From positions 1 through 63,370 of the forward strand of contig JAEZQY010000068.1 of assembly GCA_023441055.1 (NCBI GenBank): a stretch of 63,370 nt of DNA, in the 5' to 3' direction. Source of the DNA: Bacillota bacterium. GTDB lineage: Bacteria; Bacillota; Bacilli; Paenibacillales; UBA4045. Positions within the stretch are counted from its first letter, which is position 1. The number at the start of each line of letters is the position of its first letter. A program made the translations under genes and the position numbers. Below the pieces are notes generated by a model, which saw only the letters and a program-made list of their open reading frames with translations, made no database searches and was not told where the DNA came from. Shown piece after piece: positions 63,250 to 63,370 of this stretch.

Positions 63250-63370
63250 GTGCCCAGCTAAGCACGCATCTTCTAGCCGGTGGAAGTCCGGTCACAGGAG
63301 GGGCCAAGCCCCTGTGTAGCTAGGATACCTGCGCATGGCGAAATCTGTGCGTAGAAGCGTATCGACGAAA
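63250..63370 (+). mobile_element. Group II intron, 5' end (domain I), partial
   Basis: GTGCCCAGCTAAGCACGC begins an RNA with a 5' hairpin. The recurring group II domain I block follows: CTAGCCGGTGGAAGTCCGG, then AGGAGGGGCCAAGCCCCTG and GTAGCTAGG. It lies directly behind a rho-independent terminator hairpin, the preferred insertion site of class C introns. The window ends inside domain I, so the reverse transcriptase is not visible. Confidence 0.75.

Overview
The window looks like chromosomal DNA of a Paenibacillus-like Gram-positive bacterium (Bacillales). The evidence is strong purine-rich ribosome-binding sites with TTG/GTG starts, CIRCE-controlled groESL, SLH-anchored surface proteins, lipoprotein ABC binding proteins, a Bce-type antibiotic-sensing module and AraC-type membrane regulators. 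Gene assignments rest on motifs read by eye; no database search was run.

Layout. 1-125: 3' end (domains V and VI) of a group II intron. 494-1266: DUF559-like nuclease and a tiny coupled ORF. 1286-3461: groES-groEL with promoter, CIRCE and terminator. 3470-12690: a graveyard of duplicated and decayed genes around two large SLH surface proteins (4378-6729, minus; 8067-11546, plus), an orphan OmpR-type regulator and a mazF toxin whose antitoxin has lost its N-terminus. This segment ends with a second, decayed copy of the groEL 3' end and terminator (12516-12676). 13394-20280: low-GC type I restriction-modification operon hsdM-hsdS-hsdR. 20404-25653: truncated VapBC, chimeric small genes, a copper-amine-oxidase-domain/solute-binding fusion, an SLH relic, a CheY and a second orphan OmpR-type regulator. 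25742-30859: MalT-like LuxR regulator, small protein, DUF2306 membrane protein, quinone-oxidoreductase-like enzyme, glycine-zipper peptide. 30936-40335: phosphotriesterase-like enzyme divergent from an AraC membrane regulator, ABC binding protein, two permeases and two metallophosphoesterases. 40509-44902: Bce-type ABC transporter and two-component system. 45066-46499: a further sugar-type binding lipoprotein. 46757-63182: a 3645-residue SLH-anchored subtilisin-like protein, a double hybrid sensor kinase, its OmpR regulator and two lipoproteins. 63250-end: 5' end of another group II intron, just after a terminator.

The most interesting signal is regulatory. Seven promoters between 6.9 and 24.9 kb share one rigid design: TTAAAG-N5-TTTACA (the two hexamers start 11 bp apart), then exactly 24 bp, then an extended -10 (TG-N-TAAGAT-like). 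They sit before both orphan OmpR-type genes, before cheY, before both large SLH genes, before an SLH relic and before a chimeric gene. An eighth copy has decayed. At the other end of the window a sister motif with the same 11-bp period, TTTACC-N5-TTAACC, precedes the giant SLH protease, the hybrid kinase-regulator operon and the lipoprotein pair. Together these suggest two parallel, self-regulated cell-surface systems, each with a PhoP/OmpR-like regulator reading direct repeats. One of them has been repeatedly copied, shuffled and broken.
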